NCBI RefSeq assembly: GCF_009498035.1
Contig: NZ_CP034550.1
Location: 8,804,001-8,868,000 of the forward strand
DNA: 64,000 bases
From: Saccharothrix syringae
GTDB taxonomy: Bacteria; Actinomycetota; Actinomycetes; Mycobacteriales; Pseudonocardiaceae
Reading direction: 5' to 3'
Shown: positions 27,601-34,804 of the stretch, piece by piece
Layout: each line of letters starts with the position of its first letter
Position numbering within the stretch: position 1 is the first letter of the stretch
Made by a program: the position numbers and the translations under genes
Notes under the pieces: model-generated
Databases searched by the model: none
What the model saw: the letters and a program-made list of their open reading frames with translations, nothing else
Told to the model about the DNA's origin: nothing

Positions 27601-28869
27601 ATGACGATCTCACTGAACGGGTTGGCGCGACAGCGGGCGTTCCCCGGAGGCCCCAGCCCCCACGCGACGACGGGCGAGTACAGCTCGGCCCTGCAACTGT
27701 GGTCCACGATCCCCAACGAGCTGGCGGAGAAGATCGAGCCGCTGTCCGGGATCCTGGTGCGCGACGCGGTGCGCGAGATCCGCCGGGCGGTGCCCGCGTA
27801 CGCGCAGCCGCTGGAGGGCAAGTTCCGCGAGGTGCTGGTCGGCGCGGTCGAGACGGCCATCGTGAAGTGCTTCGACCAGATCACCAAGCCCGACGCGACG
27901 CGGACCGACTGGAAGGACGTGCTGCGCCGCAGCGGGCGCATCGAGTACCTCGAAGGCCGGACCATGGACTCCCTCCAGACCGCGGTGCGGGTCGGCGCGC
28001 GGGTGGTGTGGCGGCACCTGAGCAGGCACGGGCGCGAGCTGGGCGTGCCCAACGACGCCCTGTTCACGGTGGCCGACGCGATCTTCGCGTGGGTGGACGA
28101 GCTGTGCCGGGCCGCGGTCGAGGGCTACGCAGAGGCGCAGGCCAACGCCAGCGGCGCGCTGGAGCGCAGGCGGCGGCAGCTGCTCAAGCTGGTGCTGGCC
28201 GACCAGCCGGCGTCGCCCCGGTCGATCGCGGACCTGGCCGCGACCACGGACTGGCCGCTGCCCGAGCTGGTCACCGTGGTGGCCCTGGAGTACCGGGAGG
28301 ACCAGCACCAGCTCCCCTCGGTGACGCTGGGTCGCGACGTGCTGGTCGACCTGGAGAGCTCGACGCCGTGCCTGGTGGTGGCCGACCCGCGCGGGCGGGT
28401 GCAGCCCGAGCTGCGCGGTCGGCGGGCGGCGGTGGGGCCGACGGTGCCCCTGGCCGAGGCGCGGCAGTCGCTGGCCTGCGCCCGGCGCGCGCTGGGGTTC
28501 GTGCGGCGGGGCCTGCTGCCCGCGGCGCCCCTGACCTGGTGCGACGACCACCTGGCCACGCTGGCGCTGCTGTCCGACGAGTTCCTGGTGGGCCGGTTGA
28601 GCGAGCGGGCGCTGGCCGCGTTCGCCGGGCTGACGGTCAAGCAGCGGGAGCGGCTGGAGAGCACCCTGCTGGCGTGGCTGGAGACGCGCGGCGGGATCGG
28701 CGAGATCGCCTCCCGGCTCGACGTGCACCCGCAGACCGTGCGGTACCGCATGCACCAGCTGGAGGAGTTGCTGGGCGACCGGCTGTCCGACCCCCAGGAG
28801 CGCCTGACCCTGGAGATCGCCCTGCGCGCCCGCCGCCTCCTGGACCGGGACCGCGACAAGCGCCCCTGA
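27601..28869 (+). CDS. PucR-like helix-turn-helix transcriptional regulator
   Basis: A 422-residue regulator. The N-terminal two-thirds are helical (RsbRD/GGDEF-like region of PucR proteins), and the C-terminus carries the PucR HTH_30 motif: LLAWLETRGGIGEIASRLDV, HPQTVRYRMHQLEELLG (about 360-405). Such regulators often respond to metabolites and control catabolic genes. GGAGG 10 nt upstream supports ATG 27601. It sits between two lipase genes transcribed in the opposite direction, so lipase control is plausible but unproven. Confidence 0.88.
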   Translation: MTISLNGLARQRAFPGGPSPHATTGEYSSALQLWSTIPNELAEKIEPLSGILVRDAVREIRRAVPAYAQPLEGKFREVLVGAVETAIVKCFDQITKPDATRTDWKDVLRRSGRIEYLEGRTMDSLQTAVRVGARVVWRHLSRHGRELGVPNDALFTVADAIFAWVDELCRAAVEGYAEAQANASGALERRRRQLLKLVLADQPASPRSIADLAATTDWPLPELVTVVALEYREDQHQLPSVTLGRDVLVDLESSTPCLVVADPRGRVQPELRGRRAAVGPTVPLAEARQSLACARRALGFVRRGLLPAAPLTWCDDHLATLALLSDEFLVGRLSERALAAFAGLTVKQRERLESTLLAWLETRGGIGEIASRLDVHPQTVRYRMHQLEELLGDRLSDPQERLTLEIALRARRLLDRDRDKRP

Positions 28870-28874
28870 CCCCG

Positions 28875-28984
28875 CGCGTGTCCTCCACCCCGACACCGCG
28901 TGTCCTCCACCCCGACACCGCGTGTCCTCCACTCCGGCAGCGCGAGTCCTCCACTCCGACACCGCGTGTCCTCCGGTCCGACAC
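28875..28984. repeat. Single five-module arm of the 22-bp element (copy B)
   Basis: Five tandem 22-bp units in exact register: 28875, 28897, 28919, 28941 and 28963. Each begins CGCGTGTC (CGCGAGTC in unit 4), followed by CTCC and ending GACAC in four of the five. They match the outer module type of the element at 57978-58216. No inverted partner arm follows, unlike copies A and C. It lies between the convergent PucR-like and lipase genes, starting 5 nt after the PucR stop. Confidence 0.85.
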
Positions 28985-28989
28985 CACGC

Positions 28990-29016
28990 CCCCCGTTCGA
29001 ACCGCCCGGACGGGGG
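28990..29016. terminator. Possible hairpin terminator between convergent genes
   Basis: CCCCCGT (28990-28996) pairs with ACGGGGG (29010-29016) across a 13-nt loop, 9 nt before the lipase stop codon; no T-tract. Confidence 0.3.
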
Positions 29017-29025
29017 CCGCGCGGG

Positions 29026-30204
29026 TCAGCAGGTGGACCGGGCCGGGCGGCCGGCGAAGCGGGACTCCAGCCAGAGGAATGCCTCCGGGTAGGCGGCGAC
29101 GGCACCGCCGACGTGGGTCGGGGCCAGGGAGGTGCTGAACTCCACCGTCGCGCCCCGGGCGCACCACTGCCGGACCATGGCGGCGCCCTGCCCGTAGGGG
29201 ACGATGTCGTCCAGGGCGCTGTGGACGACCAGCACCGGGGCGCCGGGCGTGCGCACGCCGATCCGCTGCTCCTCCACGCGGGAGGCGTAGGGCTCCTCGG
29301 TCAGGTAGGCGGCCAGGGGGCGACCGTCGGCGGTCAGGTCGGTGGAGCGGCGGAACGCGTGGGCGACGACCGCCTCGGCCGTGCACTGCCGCCCGACCTC
29401 GGCCAGCAGCCGCCGACCGGCGTCGTTGAGCACGGCCGGGACGTCCAGCTCCGGGTAGGCCGCGTCCAGGCCCAGCAGCGCGTACCCCAGGAAGCCGGCC
29501 GCGTAGTGCCCGTCCAGGTTGCGGGCGACCACGCCCAGGTCGGCGGGCACGGCACCCGCGTAGGCGCCCTTGAGGTCCAGCTCCGGCGCGTACTCCCGGT
29601 ACAGCTCGACGGCCGCCGCCGAGGCGCCGCCGCCCTGCGAGTAGCCGGCGATCGCGACCGGGCCGTCGTCGGGCAGGTCCGCCGCGGGCAGGCGCTGCGC
29701 GGCCCGCACCGCGTCGAGCACCGCGTACCCCTCGGCCGCCCGGTTCACGTAGGTGTGCACGCCGGGCGTGCCCAGGCCCTCGTAGTCGGTGACCACCACG
29801 CCGTAGCCGCGCGCCAGCAGCCCGGCGATGAACGGCCCCTCGTACTCGCCGCCCATCGCCAACTGCCGGGACGGCGCGCACTCGTCGGCCACGCCCTGCG
29901 TGCCGGGCGCGTAGCCGACGAGCGGGCGCGGTCCGGGACCGCGCCACGCCGCGCGGGGCGTGAGCACGGTGCCGCTGACGTCGACCGGCCGGCCGTGCGC
30001 GTCGGTGCTGCGGTAGAGGACCAGGTGGGCGGTGGCGGGGGCGCGCAGCAGCCTGAGCGGGTCGAGGAAGAAGTCCGAGGGCGCGGACCGCAGCACGTCA
30101 CCGGGCGCGGGCTCGGCCCGTGACACCTGGGCACCGGCCTCCGCCGTGCCGGAGAACAGCAGGACCGCGACGAGCGCGGCGGCCCACCCCGGGTGAAATC
30201 GCAT
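29026..30204 (-). CDS. Secretory lipase (LIP family), paralogue 2
   Basis: A 392-residue secreted lipase: signal MRFHPGWAAALVAVLLFSG with cleavage near residue 25, nucleophile Ser in AGYSQGGG, Asp in HSALDDIVPYGQG and a His in APTHVGG. It ends ARSTC, as lipase 1 ends ATSNC. ATG 30204 is chosen because GAGGAG lies 6-7 nt upstream. It is similar to lipase 1 along its length, including FLDPL/VYPPDPL-type, STDAxGRP and DAVRAAQRLP segments, so the pair likely arose by duplication around the PucR-like gene. Confidence 0.9.
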   Translation of the reverse strand: MRFHPGWAAALVAVLLFSGTAEAGAQVSRAEPAPGDVLRSAPSDFFLDPLRLLRAPATAHLVLYRSTDAHGRPVDVSGTVLTPRAAWRGPGPRPLVGYAPGTQGVADECAPSRQLAMGGEYEGPFIAGLLARGYGVVVTDYEGLGTPGVHTYVNRAAEGYAVLDAVRAAQRLPAADLPDDGPVAIAGYSQGGGASAAAVELYREYAPELDLKGAYAGAVPADLGVVARNLDGHYAAGFLGYALLGLDAAYPELDVPAVLNDAGRRLLAEVGRQCTAEAVVAHAFRRSTDLTADGRPLAAYLTEEPYASRVEEQRIGVRTPGAPVLVVHSALDDIVPYGQGAAMVRQWCARGATVEFSTSLAPTHVGGAVAAYPEAFLWLESRFAGRPARSTC

Positions 30205-30297
30205 GGCCGCTCCTCGTCGATCCCGAGCCTTCGTTCCGGCGAATACCGCCGAACTCTGGCGCGGGCCGTTCGAGCAGGTCAAGCGGCCTGCGAATTC

Positions 30298-30308
30298 TTG
30301 TCACCGGC
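30298..30308. promoter_or_regulatory. Second TTGTCACCGGC motif, upstream of lipase 2
   Basis: Identical 11-mer to 27422-27432, again upstream of a lipase start (94 nt). A TTGACC hexamer lies between it and the gene on the minus strand. Confidence 0.4.
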
Positions 30309-30348
30309 GCGCAAAAAGCGCGGCCGGAAATTGCGTCGGGAGTTCAGG

Positions 30349-30768
30349 TCAGGGGTTCAGCTCGTGGCCGGGCAACCCCGGGGTGGTGTTCCGCTCCTTC
30401 ATCTCCGACTCGTACAGGTGCCGGATCCCGCCGGTCAGCCGGTCCCGCACCGCCCGCTCCCACTCCCGGAAGGTGCGGTAGTAGCCGTCGTCGTAGTCCT
30501 CGACGAGCTGGAACGTCCACCGGCCGTGGATCACGTTGCGCCCGACCAGCTCGGCCTCCAGGCCGTCGGCCAGCTCGTCGTGCCCGGCCTTGCGCAGCAG
30601 CTCCACCGCGCGCTGCGCCTCCGCGTCGGCCTTGCCGGTGAGCTGGTGGAAGGAGAACAGGTGCCCCCTGGCCCGTTCGGTGGTCTCCAGCGCCTCGGTC
30701 AACGCGCCCACCGCCTCGACGGTCGCGTCGTCCACACCGTCCGGTCGCCTGTTGTCAGCCCTCTGCAT
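30349..30768 (-). CDS. Conserved small cytoplasmic protein of unknown function
   Basis: 139 residues, soluble and mainly helical: an N-terminal charged part, ALTEALETTERARGHLFSFHQLTG, AVELLRKAGHDELADGLEAE and GRNVIHGRWTFQLVEDYDDGYY. Proteins of this kind occur widely in Pseudonocardiaceae and Streptomyces, but I know no assigned function. ATG at 30768. It is transcribed towards the lipase 2 promoter region. Confidence 0.75.
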   Translation of the reverse strand: MQRADNRRPDGVDDATVEAVGALTEALETTERARGHLFSFHQLTGKADAEAQRAVELLRKAGHDELADGLEAELVGRNVIHGRWTFQLVEDYDDGYYRTFREWERAVRDRLTGGIRHLYESEMKERNTTPGLPGHELNP

Positions 30769-30860
30769 GACCTGGTGTTACCCGGGATCGGGCGGTCCTA
30801 CCCCCGGTGCCGGTGAGCCGATCGCGCGAACCGGTTCACCCGGGTCGCCGCGCGCGCGTT

Positions 30861-30899
30861 GGGGCCTTCGGTCCTTTCGGGATCAGGACTTTGGTCCCT
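30861..30899. promoter_or_regulatory. Two DevR/DosR(OsdR)-like boxes upstream of the DUF6292-like gene
   Basis: GGGGCCTTCGGTCC (30861-30874) and AGGACTTTGGTCCCT (30885-30899) both fit the inverted-repeat type GGG(A/G)C-N4-GTCCC bound by DevR/OsdR response regulators of dormancy and redox stress. They are 25 bp apart and end 58 nt before the ATG of the downstream gene. Confidence 0.4.
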
Positions 30900-30957
30900 G
30901 ATGCGGGGGCTTCGCCGTGCCGATGGAGAAGGGGCAGACGTTGGAGAGGTGTGGCTG

Positions 30958-31197
30958 ATGCTTCTGGTGAGCTCGCGCAGTGCGGTGACCGTGACGCGGT
31001 ACCTCGACGCGGTGCTGGAGCACCTGCGCGACGCGGGGGTGGTGGTGGCGAGGGTGGAGGTCGACCTGAGCCCCGGCGAGCCGTTCGAGGCCAGGCTGGT
31101 GACCGAGCGGGGTGCGGTGCTGAGGTGGCACGAGGAGCGCGGCTGGCACACGACCGCCGAGCAGTCGGCCGACCCCGTGGAGCCGGACCCCCGCTGA
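30958..31197 (+). CDS. Small DUF6292-like protein
   Basis: 79 residues: MLLVSSRSAVTVTRYLDAVL, then VVVARVEVDLSPGEPFEARL and LRWHEERGWH. The WEVDLSPGEP...W-EERGW pattern recalls DUF6292, a small actinobacterial family of unknown role. GGAGAGG is 8 nt upstream of ATG 30958; upstream in-frame starts (30859) lack a ribosome site. Two DevR-like boxes precede it, suggesting stress or redox control. A 15-bp tandem repeat begins at its stop codon. Confidence 0.7.
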   Translation: MLLVSSRSAVTVTRYLDAVLEHLRDAGVVVARVEVDLSPGEPFEARLVTERGAVLRWHEERGWHTTAEQSADPVEPDPR

Positions 31198-31267
31198 GGC
31201 GGACTCCCTGAGGCGGACCCCTGCTGAGCCGGGAGTTGCTGAGGCGGGAGTTGCTGAGGCGAGGGCT
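31193..31267 (+). repeat. Five 15-bp tandem repeats beginning in the stop codon of the DUF6292-like gene
   Basis: Units GCTGAGGCGGACTCC-like at 31193, 31208, 31223, 31238 and 31253 (two are GCTGAGSCGGGAGTT). The TGA in the first unit is the gene's stop codon. Confidence 0.8.
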
Positions 31268-31288
31268 ACTGGACCGGGGGTCCACCGG

Positions 31289-31336
31289 GCCGGGGTTTTC
31301 CCGAGCCGGGGTTTTCCCGGGCCGTGGTCTTCCCGG
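31289..31336 (+). repeat. Three 16-bp tandem repeats, each a small hairpin
   Basis: GCCGGGGTTTTCCCGA, GCCGGGGTTTTCCCGG and GCCGTGGTCTTCCCGG follow each other directly. The first two can fold as CCGGG/CCCGG-type hairpins, so they may also act as weak terminators. The remaining 31337-31483 holds no convincing gene. Confidence 0.75.
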
Positions 31337-31483
31337 GCTGCCTCGGCAGGTGTGGTGCTGCTGTTGGCCGGCTACCTCGCGATCAACCTGCTCCGCACGG
31401 GATGGCAGCCGGCGCCGGGCAGTCCTCGCGGTGGCCCGCGCGGCCGATCGGGACCGCGGTGACGGGGTCGTGCACCAGCGCCC

Positions 31484-32539
31484 TCACCTGCCGCGCCTGG
31501 TCGCCTGCGCGACCAGCTCGGTCAGCACCGGCTTGGCCGAGGGGTGGAACGCGCCGGCGCGCACCACGCCCAGCGCCCGCTCCACCCGCACCGCGATCAG
31601 CCGCTCCACCCGCTCCCCGGCCCCGGTGGCGCGCACCGCCGCGCGCAGCCGCTCGGCCTGCCCGCGGTCCAGGTCCGGTGCGCCGAGCAGGGCGGTGATC
31701 ACCTCCCGCTGCTCGGGCGTGGCCTGCTGCCGGGCGAGCGCCATGAGCACCGTGTGCTTGCCCTCGCGCAGGTCGTCCAGGGCGGGCTTGCCGGTGTCCC
31801 GCGGGTCGCCGAACACGCCCAGCAGGTCGTCGCGCAACTGGTACGCCTCGCCGACCGGCCGCCCGTACGCGCCGCACGCCCGCATCAGCGCGGCGTCCGC
31901 GCCGGCCAGGGCCGCGCCGATGCGCAGCGGCAGCTCGACGGTGTAGCGGGCGGTCTTGAGCCGGATCACCCGCCACGCGGCGCGCACCGGGTCGGCCGTG
32001 CCCCGCACCTTGCGCGCCAGGTCGAGGTACTGCCCGGCGATCAGCTCGATGCGCATGGTGTGCAGCAGGTCCCGCACCGCGACCATGCGCGCCGGGTCCA
32101 CCTCCAGCTCGTCGAGCAGCTCGCCGGACCACCCGAAGCACAGGTCGCCGACGAGGATCGCGGTGTTCACGCCCAGCCGCTCGTCGCCGAACCGCTCGGC
32201 CAGCAGCCGGTGCACGGTCGGCCGCCCGCGGCGCAGCGCGGAGCGGTCCATGATGTCGTCGTGCACCAGCGCGGAGCTGTGGAACAGCTCCAGCGCCGCG
32301 CCGACGAGCACCGGGGCCGGGTCGGCGGGCGAGCCGCCCGCGGCGAGGAAGCCGGTGTGGCAGAACAGCGGCCGCAACCGCTTGCCGCCCGCCAGGAACT
32401 CGCGCAGCACCTCCACCAGCGGCGGCAGGCACGGGTCGGGCGCGGCGCGCGCCTTGTCCTCCAGGAAGCGGTCGAGCACCGCGTCCACCCCCGCGCGGAC
32501 CCCGTCCAGGTCGGTCCGCACGGCTTCGATGACGGTCAT
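31484..32539 (-). CDS. Polyprenyl (farnesyl/geranylgeranyl) diphosphate synthase
   Basis: A 351-residue trans-prenyltransferase that condenses isopentenyl diphosphate onto an allylic primer. Substrate-binding GGKRLRP (51-57), first Asp-rich motif DDIMD (94-98) and second Asp-rich motif DDLLGVFGD (237-245) are all present. Length and motifs fit E,E-FPP or GGPP synthase. ATG 32539 with GGAGG 5 nt upstream. It is divergent from dxs and close to a terpene synthase, so it probably supplies that enzyme's substrate. Confidence 0.92.
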   Translation of the reverse strand: MTVIEAVRTDLDGVRAGVDAVLDRFLEDKARAAPDPCLPPLVEVLREFLAGGKRLRPLFCHTGFLAAGGSPADPAPVLVGAALELFHSSALVHDDIMDRSALRRGRPTVHRLLAERFGDERLGVNTAILVGDLCFGWSGELLDELEVDPARMVAVRDLLHTMRIELIAGQYLDLARKVRGTADPVRAAWRVIRLKTARYTVELPLRIGAALAGADAALMRACGAYGRPVGEAYQLRDDLLGVFGDPRDTGKPALDDLREGKHTVLMALARQQATPEQREVITALLGAPDLDRGQAERLRAAVRATGAGERVERLIAVRVERALGVVRAGAFHPSAKPVLTELVAQATRRGR

Positions 32540-32923
32540 GGTTCCTCCACGGGCGCGATCGTGCCGGGGATCGGCGGGAGCACGCGGTGGGGAACGGACG
32601 CTTCCCGGCTCCCTGAAGCTAACACCGCAGCGCGCGGTCGGCCGGGCGCGCGGCGCGCGACCCCGGTCGAGCCCGTCGCCGGAATCCGCCGCCGGCGCTT
32701 TCCGCCACCGCGACGCGCCCCACCACGTGGCCAGGAGGTGAGCCGGCACGCTGCGCAGCGTCACATCCCCCCAAAGCCCGGGACCAAGCGCACACGTCCG
32801 TGTGGCAGAGTCCGCCCCCTTAGCGTGAAACACGCCGACCCGCTTGAACCGTCCCAGGTCGTCCGGCACCTTCACCTCACCCGCTCCCGTCGGGAACCCC
32901 GCTGCCGCACCAGGAGCGCCCCC
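32540..32923. promoter_or_regulatory. 384-bp divergent promoter region of the terpenoid locus
   Basis: No gene is supported. It contains a perfect 6-2-6 palindrome CACACG-TC-CGTGTG (32791-32804) that could be an operator, a GCTGCGCAGC palindrome near 32752, and a purine-rich CAGGAGCG just before the dxs ATG. No consensus -10/-35 pair stands out. Confidence 0.4.
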
Positions 32924-34672
32924 ATGACCGACACCGTCCCCCGCACCCGAACGCCGCCCCACCCGGTCCCCGACCTGCCCGACCTGTCCCCCGACGAGCT
33001 GGACGGGCTGGCGCGCGCGGTGCGGGGCCGCCTGGTGGACGTGGTGACCCGCAACGGCGGGCACCTCGGGTCGAACCTGGGCGTGGTCGAGCTGACCCTG
33101 GCGCTGCACCGGGTGTTCCGGTCGCCGCGCGACCGCATCGTGTTCGACACCGGCCACCAGTCCTACGTCCACAAGATGCTCACCGGGCGCGCGGGCGCGT
33201 TCGACGACCTGCGCCGCGAGGGCGGCCTGTCGGGCTACCCCAGCCGGTCGGAGTCGCCGCACGACCTGGTGGAGAACTCGCACGCGTCCACCGCCCTGTC
33301 CTATGCGGACGGTCTGGCGCGCGCGGCGCGGCTGCGCGGCGAGCACGACCGGCACGTGGTGGCGGTGGTCGGCGACGGCGCGCTCACCGGCGGCATGGCC
33401 TGGGAGGCGCTGAACAACATCGGCGCCGGCGACCTCCCGGTCGTGGTGGTGCTCAACGACAACGGCCGCTCCTACTCGCCCACCGGGGGCGCCGTGGGCG
33501 CGCACCTGGCCGCGCTGCGGGCGGGGCGCGCGTCGAGCGCGTTCGCCGAGCTGGGGCTGCGCTACCTGGGCCCGGTCGACGGGCACGACGTGGCGCGGGT
33601 GGAGGAGGCGTTGCGCGCGGCCAAGGCGTTGCGGCGCCCGGTGGTGGTGCACTGCGCGACCCGCAAGGGCAAGGGGCACCCGCCCGCGGAGGACGACCCG
33701 ATCGACCACATGCACGCGGTGGGCTCGCCCGCGTCGCCCCGCGGCCCGGGGTGGACGTCGGCGTTCGGGCGGCACCTGCCGACCCTGGCCGACCGGCACC
33801 CCGACCTGGTGTGCCTGACCGCGGCCATGCTCCACCCGACCGGGCTGACCGCGTTCGCCGAGGCGTTCCCGGACCGGGTGGTCGACACCGGCGTCGCCGA
33901 GCAGCACGCGGTGACGTGCGCGGCGGGCCTGGCCATGGGCGGGCTGCGGCCGCTGGTCGCGGTCTGCTCGACGTTCCTCACCCGGGCGGTGGACCAGGTG
34001 CTGATGGACGTGGCGCTGCACCGCCTGCCGGTGACGCTGGTGCTGGACCGCGCCGGGGTCACCGGCGAGGACGGCCCCTCGCACCACGGCGTGTGGGACC
34101 TGGCGCTGCTGCGCGTGGTGCCCGGCCTGCGGATAGCCGCGCCGCGGGACGGCACGCGGCTGCGGGCCCTGCTGGACGAGGCGGTGGCCGGCGACGGGCC
34201 GAGCGCGGTGCGGTTCCCCGAGGGCGCCCTCGGCGCGGACGTGCCCGAGGTCGAGCGGGTCGGCGGGGTGGACGTGCTGCACCGGTCGTGGCGGCGGGAC
34301 GTGCTGCTGGTGACCGCGGGCGCGCTGGCCGCCGACGGGGTCGCCGCCGCCGTGCGGCTCAACGGGGAGGGCGTCGGTGTGACGGTGTGCGACCCGCGGT
34401 GGGTCTCGCCGGTCGACCCGGGGCTGGTGGAGCTGGCCGCCGGGCACCGGGTGGTGGCGTGCGTGGAGGACGGCGTGCGCGGTGGCGGGGTCGGCGAGGG
34501 CGTGGCCGCCGCGCTGCGCGCCGCCGGGCTGCGCCAGCGGGTGCTGGTGCTGGGCCTGCCCAACGAGTTCCTGCCGCACGGCGCGCGTGCCGACATCCTG
34601 CGGCTGCACGACCTGGACGCGGCCGGGATCGCCCGCTCGGTGACCCGCTGCCTGGCCGGGGGCTTCACATGA
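32924..34672 (+). CDS. dxs: 1-deoxy-D-xylulose-5-phosphate synthase
   Basis: A 582-residue thiamine-diphosphate enzyme making DXP from pyruvate and glyceraldehyde-3-phosphate, the first MEP-pathway step. Thiamine motif GDGALTGGMAWEALNN (150-165), HLGSNLGVVELTLALH (47-62), and the transketolase-type Glu in DTGVAEQHAV (about 326). It is shorter than the usual about 630 residues, mostly because internal loops are missing. ATG 32924 with AGGAG upstream. It probably boosts isoprenoid precursor supply for the adjacent terpene synthase; a second housekeeping dxs would be expected elsewhere. Confidence 0.93.
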   Translation: MTDTVPRTRTPPHPVPDLPDLSPDELDGLARAVRGRLVDVVTRNGGHLGSNLGVVELTLALHRVFRSPRDRIVFDTGHQSYVHKMLTGRAGAFDDLRREGGLSGYPSRSESPHDLVENSHASTALSYADGLARAARLRGEHDRHVVAVVGDGALTGGMAWEALNNIGAGDLPVVVVLNDNGRSYSPTGGAVGAHLAALRAGRASSAFAELGLRYLGPVDGHDVARVEEALRAAKALRRPVVVHCATRKGKGHPPAEDDPIDHMHAVGSPASPRGPGWTSAFGRHLPTLADRHPDLVCLTAAMLHPTGLTAFAEAFPDRVVDTGVAEQHAVTCAAGLAMGGLRPLVAVCSTFLTRAVDQVLMDVALHRLPVTLVLDRAGVTGEDGPSHHGVWDLALLRVVPGLRIAAPRDGTRLRALLDEAVAGDGPSAVRFPEGALGADVPEVERVGGVDVLHRSWRRDVLLVTAGALAADGVAAAVRLNGEGVGVTVCDPRWVSPVDPGLVELAAGHRVVACVEDGVRGGGVGEGVAAALRAAGLRQRVLVLGLPNEFLPHGARADILRLHDLDAAGIARSVTRCLAGGFT

Positions 34673-34785
34673 CGGCGGCGAACACCGGGCCCGCCCACCC
34701 CCCGACCGGAACCACCCACCCGGCCGCCCACTCCCCGGCCGCCCACTCCCCGGCCGCCCACTCCCCGGCCGAGGGCGTGGCGTGA
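34669..34785 (+). CDS. 38-aa Pro/Ala/His-rich ORF coupled to dxs
   Basis: The ATG overlaps the dxs stop (ATGA). The predicted peptide is MTAANTGPAHPPTG... followed by three exact PAAHS repeats encoded by three identical 15-bp units (34720-34734, 34735-34749, 34750-34764). It ends 19 nt before the terpene synthase GTG. It is more likely a translational bridge keeping ribosomes on the message than a functional protein, or it may be spurious. Confidence 0.35.
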   Translation: MTAANTGPAHPPTGTTHPAAHSPAAHSPAAHSPAEGVA

Positions 34786-34804
34786 CGGCGGTCGGGGGTG
34801 GGGC

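Noticed and set aside
28875..28984. Tandem 22-bp units considered as a CRISPR array
   Set aside because: The units are contiguous repeats with no unique spacers, too short, and no cas genes are present.
31352..31462. 36-codon ORF with a hydrophobic start (VVLLLAGYLAINLL) after the DUF6292-like gene
   Set aside because: No ribosome site, tail is low-complexity Pro/Arg/Gly, and it may be a remnant; not strong enough to call.
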